DNA from: an uncultured Bacillota bacterium | Lineage (GTDB): Bacteria > Bacillota > Clostridia > Peptostreptococcales > Anaerovoracaceae | Length of the DNA stretch: 5,958 bases | Reading direction: 5' to 3' | Assembly: GCA_946546075.1 (NCBI GenBank) | Contig: CAMNNV010000087.1 | Location: 1 to 5,958 of the forward strand | In this document: one piece after another, positions 5,895 to 5,958 of the stretch | Layout of the letters: the number at the start of each line of letters is the position of its first letter | Position numbering within the stretch: position 1 is the stretch's first letter | Notes under the pieces: generated by a model | What the model was told of the DNA's origin: nothing | The model's input: the letters and a program-made list of their open reading frames with translations, nothing else | The model's database searches: none | Translations under genes and position numbers: made by a program

Positions 5895-5958
5895 TTATCT
5901 TATTACTGCATGGAGGAATGCCTGCTGCAGGTCGAAGTTCCTGTCGAAGGCTCCTCTC
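5895..5958 (-). CDS. folE: GTP cyclohydrolase I, last 20 complete residues (gene runs off right edge)
   Basis: One frame stays open from the right edge to a TAA at 5895-5897 and encodes RGAFDRNFDLQQAFLHAVIR. The RG.F....L...FL..I pattern matches the C-terminal helix of GTP cyclohydrolase I (FolE), which converts GTP to 7,8-dihydroneopterin triphosphate and formate, the first folate step. The short length limits certainty, but the position directly before an HD gene, folP and folBK strongly supports it. The next gene begins six bases after the stop. The catalytic zinc site (Cys/His) lies outside the window and cannot be checked. Confidence 0.78.
   Translation of the reverse strand, partial: RGAFDRNFDLQQAFLHAVIR

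Noticed and set aside
1..5958. CRISPR array, insertion sequence, defence system, tRNA or other RNA gene
   Set aside because: No direct repeat series, transposase or integrase motif, terminal repeats or tRNA-like cloverleaf were seen; coding density by core genes leaves no room for such elements.

Overview
The window is a compact bacterial chromosome segment of Bacillota (Clostridia-like) type, with every supported gene on the minus strand. The assignment rests on strong AGGAGG-type ribosome binding sites, a TTG start, a Gram-positive-style dihydropteroate synthase, a fused FolB-FolK protein, and the order rsmD-coaD-coiled-coil gene-tmcAL-ackA, which from general knowledge is common in anaerobic Firmicutes. 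Genus cannot be told from this sequence. No mobile element, CRISPR array, tRNA or rRNA is seen, and no gap between genes exceeds 100 bp.

Read in the direction of transcription (from high to low coordinates), the window opens with the last codons of folE (GTP cyclohydrolase I, partial). A small HD-domain phosphohydrolase follows, then folP (dihydropteroate synthase) and a folB-folK fusion (dihydroneopterin aldolase plus HPPK). Next come rsmD (16S rRNA m2G966 methyltransferase), coaD (phosphopantetheine adenylyltransferase) and a 198-residue coiled-coil protein related to the actinobacterial SepIVA/DivIVA-like family. These genes are separated by 25 bp or less or overlap, and several ribosome binding sites sit on the upstream stop codon. 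They therefore look like one translationally coupled operon, closed by a strong intrinsic terminator at about 2044-2086.

Beyond the terminator lie tmcAL (tRNA-Met cytidine acetate ligase, formerly ylbM) and then ackA (acetate kinase), which runs off the left edge. ackA has its own near-consensus sigma-A promoter (TTGAAA-N17-TATAAT) and looks highly expressed.

The folate block covers GTP to dihydropteroate. The exception is removal of the triphosphate from dihydroneopterin triphosphate, for which the HD protein between folE and folP is an attractive but unproven candidate. tmcAL and ackA both use acetate and ATP, linking tRNA modification and energy metabolism through a common substrate. The two least-described items are the HD protein with its C-terminal cysteine cluster and the SepIVA-like coiled-coil protein. 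The rest is recognisable core metabolism.
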